Below, piece by piece: positions 6,426 to 8,853 of a stretch of DNA of 8,853 bases. The translations under genes were made by a program, and so were the position numbers. Every line of letters begins with the position of its first letter. The stretch's first letter is position 1. The stretch is from Acidimicrobiales bacterium (GTDB lineage Bacteria > Actinomycetota > Acidimicrobiia > Acidimicrobiales > Bog-793), in the NCBI GenBank assembly GCA_030037405.1, contig JASHRK010000140.1:1-8853 (forward strand), written 5' to 3'. The notes under the pieces were generated by a model. It was given only the letters and a program-made list of their open reading frames with translations, ran no database searches and had not been told where the DNA came from.

Positions 6426-8282
6426 ATGGCGATCCCCCGCGACGACGTGCAGGCGGTACGGGCCGCCACGGATATCGTCGCCCTCGTAGGGGAGTACACA
6501 CCGCTCAAGCGGGTCGGCCGGCGCTTCACGGGCCTCTGTCCCTTCCATGCGGAGAAGACGGGCTCGTTCAGCGTGAACGGAGAGGAGGGCCTCTACTACT
6601 GCTTCGGCTGCCAGGCGGCGGGGGACGCGATCTCCTTCCTTCGCGCAGTCGAGGGGTGCACCTTCGTCGAGGCGGTCGAGAGGCTCGCCGGGCGAGTCGG
6701 CATCCACGTCCGCGACGAGTCGGACGAGAAGGACCGGTTGGCCCGCGACAAGCGGGGGGCGCTCTATAGCGCCATGGAGGAGGCGGTCGCCTTCTACCAC
6801 AGCCGGCTCGTCAAGCACCCTGACGCCGCCCGGGCGCGGCAGTACCTGCGTTCGCGGGGACTCGACGGCGACGCGGTGCGCAGGTTCCGCCTCGGCTGGG
6901 CACCCGAGGGAGGAAGCGAGCTCGTCCGCAACGTCAAGTCGAAGCCGGACGCTCTCGCCGGCGCCGGGCTCGCCACACAGGGGAGCTACGGGCCGCGGGA
7001 CTCCTTCCGGGGGCGGGTCGTCTTCCCGATCTTCCAGACCGACGGCAAGGCGATCGCCCTCGGCGGCCGTCTCGTGCCGGGCATCGGCGACGGCAACGGT
7101 CCGAAGTACCGGAACTCGCCCGAGACGGCCATCTACCAGAAACGCTCGACGCTCTACAGCCTCAACCTCGCCCGGCAAGAGATCGTGCGTACCGGCGAAG
7201 TCATCGTCTGCGAGGGCTACACCGACGTCATCGGCCTCTTCCGCGTCGGCCTGCAGAGGGCGGTCGCCACCTGCGGCACGGCCCTTACCGAAGAGCACTT
7301 CAAGCTGCTCGCCCGCTTCGGGCGGCGGATCGTCCTCGCTTTCGACGCCGACAGCGCTGGGTGGTCGGCTGCGGAACGTTTCTACGAGTGGGAGCGGCGG
7401 CACGAGATCGAGGTGGCGGTGGCCGAGCTACCCGCAGGGAGCGACCCCGGCGAGCTCGCGTCAACCGATCCCGGCAAGCTCCGGCAGGTTGTGGCTGAGG
7501 CGCGGTCCTACCTCGACTTCCGCCTCCGGCAGTCACTGGCCCGGGAGGACCTGCGCTCGCCTGAGGGAAGGGCGCGGGCAGCTGGCGCCGCCGTCGCCGT
7601 CCTGGCCGAGCACCCGAACGTCCTCGTGCGAGAGCAGTACCTCGTAGAGGTGGCCGACCGCACCCGCATGGACGCCGAGCGCTTGCGGCCGCAGCTGGCC
7701 GAGGCCATCGCCGGCAGAGGGGCGGGGCACCGCAAGCAGGCGCCGCCCGCCGCCGCGAACGGCACGATGGCCGCCAACGCAGCTCGCAAGAGCCCCCCAC
7801 CGACAGCCGGGCAGCGAGCCGGTCGGGATGCCCTCGCCCTCGCCATCCACCTCCCCGCCAAGATGGCGGGACGTCTCGACGAGTGCCTCTTCGCCGATCC
7901 CCTCCAGCAAGAGGCCTATCGAGCCCTCGACTCTGCCAAGAGCCTTCACGAGGCGATCGAGGGGGCTGACGACGAGGTGGCCCGCCTCCTGGTCGAGCTT
8001 GCCAACGTCGACCCTGAGGTCAGTGTCGGCCAGGCAGTCGTGGCGCTCGTGCGGGCACGTGGGCAGCAGGGAGTCGCCGACCTGGAGGCGCAGGTCCGCC
8101 AGGCACAGGCGTCCGGCGAGGAAGAGCGGTTGCTCGACAAGGGGGCGGAGGTCGCGTGGCTCAAGTCGGAGCTGGAGATCTTCTCCGAAGTCGGTGCGGG
8201 AGAGAATCCGCCCGAACAGGTGACCGAAGCGGCCGGGCGGTTGGTAGCGTGGCTGGTGCAGCGCGGAGGGGAGGCGACATGA
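6426..8282 (+). CDS. dnaG: DNA primase DnaG
   Basis: A 618-residue bacterial primase that makes RNA primers at the replication fork with the replicative helicase. The N-terminal zinc-binding domain has Cys38, His41, Cys59 and Cys62 (CPFH and CFGC), preceded by the basic GRRFTGL. The core domain shows FRGRVVFPI (194-202) and a conserved segment, KYRNSPETAIYQKRSTLYSL (227-246). The TOPRIM catalytic centre has Glu263 in VCEGYTDVIGL (261-271) and Asp307/Asp309 in LAFDADSAG (304-312). An Ala/Pro-rich linker (about 430-462) leads to a diverged C-terminal region (about 465-615), where the helicase-binding domain would lie. The start matches the usual DnaG beginning (IPRDDVQAVRAATDIV). The stop overlaps the sigma-factor ATG, giving translational coupling as in the classical dnaG-rpoD operon. 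No oddities were seen in catalytic residues. Confidence 0.97.
   Translation: MAIPRDDVQAVRAATDIVALVGEYTPLKRVGRRFTGLCPFHAEKTGSFSVNGEEGLYYCFGCQAAGDAISFLRAVEGCTFVEAVERLAGRVGIHVRDESDEKDRLARDKRGALYSAMEEAVAFYHSRLVKHPDAARARQYLRSRGLDGDAVRRFRLGWAPEGGSELVRNVKSKPDALAGAGLATQGSYGPRDSFRGRVVFPIFQTDGKAIALGGRLVPGIGDGNGPKYRNSPETAIYQKRSTLYSLNLARQEIVRTGEVIVCEGYTDVIGLFRVGLQRAVATCGTALTEEHFKLLARFGRRIVLAFDADSAGWSAAERFYEWERRHEIEVAVAELPAGSDPGELASTDPGKLRQVVAEARSYLDFRLRQSLAREDLRSPEGRARAAGAAVAVLAEHPNVLVREQYLVEVADRTRMDAERLRPQLAEAIAGRGAGHRKQAPPAAANGTMAANAARKSPPPTAGQRAGRDALALAIHLPAKMAGRLDECLFADPLQQEAYRALDSAKSLHEAIEGADDEVARLLVELANVDPEVSVGQAVVALVRARGQQGVADLEAQVRQAQASGEEERLLDKGAEVAWLKSELEIFSEVGAGENPPEQVTEAAGRLVAWLVQRGGEAT
8265..8274 (+). 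promoter_or_regulatory. Shine-Dalgarno of the sigma-factor gene
   Basis: GGAGGGGAGG lies inside the last codons of dnaG, four bases before the ATG at 8279-8281. That ATG overlaps the dnaG TGA as ATGA. The site decides the start codon and supports translation of the sigma factor from the dnaG mRNA. Confidence 0.75.
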
Positions 8283-8853
8283 CTGCTGCCGAGAGGACGC
8301 GAGTGACCGCCAGCGCGGGTAGGGCCGCCGCCGAGACGGAGGCGCAGCATGACAGGCTCCCGGGCCCGGAGCTGGATCGCCGCCGACCGCGGCCCCTCGA
8401 GGCTCTCACGCTCGCCGCCGAGCACCACGGCTCCGGGATAACCGGTACTGATCCCGTGCGTGCCTACCTGCGGGAGATCGGGCGCGTCTCGCTTCTCACG
8501 CCCGAGCTCGAGGTCCTTTGCGCCAAGCAGATCGAAGAAGGCGTCGAGTCCGCCGCCATCTACGAGTCCTGGAAGGCCGAAGGCATACTCGACGACGTCC
8601 CGGACCACGAGCGCCACGCCATCGAGTGCGCCATCGAGGACGGGCAGGAGGCGAAGGAGCTCCTCATCGAGGCCAACCTCCGCCTCGTGGTCTCGATCGC
8701 GAAACGGTACCGCAACAGGGGAATGGCGTTTCTCGACCTCATCCAGGAGGGCAACCTCGGGTTGATGAGGGCGGTCGAGAAGTTCGACCACCGGCGCGGG
8801 TTCAAGTTCTCGACCTATGCGACGTGGTGGATCCGCCAAGCCATCACGCGTGC
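8279..8853 (+). CDS. rpoD: RNA polymerase sigma factor RpoD/SigA (3' truncated)
   Basis: The first 191 codons of a sigma-70 family factor; the frame is open to the window edge, so the C-terminus is missing. It directs core RNA polymerase to promoters. Residues 1-56 are a low-complexity, Ala/Arg/Glu-rich leader. Region 1.2 starts at TDPVRAYLREIGRVSLLTPE (57-76). After a short non-conserved linker, regions 2.1-2.4 read LRLVVSIAKRYRNRG (134-148), FLDLIQEGNLGLMRAVEKFD (151-170) and FKFSTYATWWIRQAITRA (175-192, the last residue partial). The WWIRQAITR segment melts and reads the -10 element. The position behind dnaG, overlapping its stop, and the strict region 2 motifs point to the primary sigma. 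However, the N-terminus is short and lacks an evident acidic region 1.1. A group 2 sigma is the alternative; regions 3 and 4 lie outside the window. Confidence 0.93.
   Translation, partial: MTAAERTRVTASAGRAAAETEAQHDRLPGPELDRRRPRPLEALTLAAEHHGSGITGTDPVRAYLREIGRVSLLTPELEVLCAKQIEEGVESAAIYESWKAEGILDDVPDHERHAIECAIEDGQEAKELLIEANLRLVVSIAKRYRNRGMAFLDLIQEGNLGLMRAVEKFDHRRGFKFSTYATWWIRQAITR

Noticed and set aside
6417..7403. 328-codon open frame on the minus strand inside dnaG
   Set aside because: dnaG has complete zinc and TOPRIM motifs here; the antisense frame has no motif support.

Overview
The window is GC-rich, densely coding bacterial DNA. It has short intergenic gaps, GC-biased third codon positions, and a single-chain (alpha2, GlyQS-type) glycyl-tRNA synthetase. 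A primase gene overlaps the gene for a primary-type sigma factor. These traits and the protein styles suggest a high-GC actinobacterium, possibly of the Acidimicrobiia type. That placement is inferred from gene content and protein motifs, not from a database search.

Layout. Bases 1-110 are non-coding and hold nested inverted and direct repeats. Bases 111-2092 carry a two-gene operon on the minus strand: a class III (CaiB/BaiF) CoA-transferase followed 14 nt later by a crotonase-family enoyl-CoA hydratase. An 84-bp divergent spacer (2093-2176) separates this operon from four plus-strand housekeeping genes. These are glyS (2177-3520), ppdK (3662-6301), dnaG (6426-8282) and the start of rpoD/sigA (8279 to the window edge, truncated). 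The 3' gaps after glyS and after ppdK each contain a short tandem repeat, with 13-bp and 15-bp units respectively. Both arrays begin at or within a few bases of the stop codon.

How the genes work together. The minus-strand pair looks like an acyl-CoA activation and hydration module for breakdown of a carboxylic acid or fatty acid; its substrate cannot be read from sequence. The plus-strand genes cover translation (tRNA-Gly charging), the PEP/pyruvate node (PPDK), replication priming (DnaG) and transcription initiation (sigma). dnaG and rpoD overlap by ATGA and are almost certainly co-translated, as in the classical macromolecular-synthesis operon.

No mobile element, CRISPR array, tRNA/rRNA gene, phage gene or obvious new defence system is present. 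The points most worth a second look are the repeat structure at the left edge, the two post-stop tandem repeats, the Thr-to-Val change beside the PPDK catalytic histidine, and the short N-terminus of the sigma factor.
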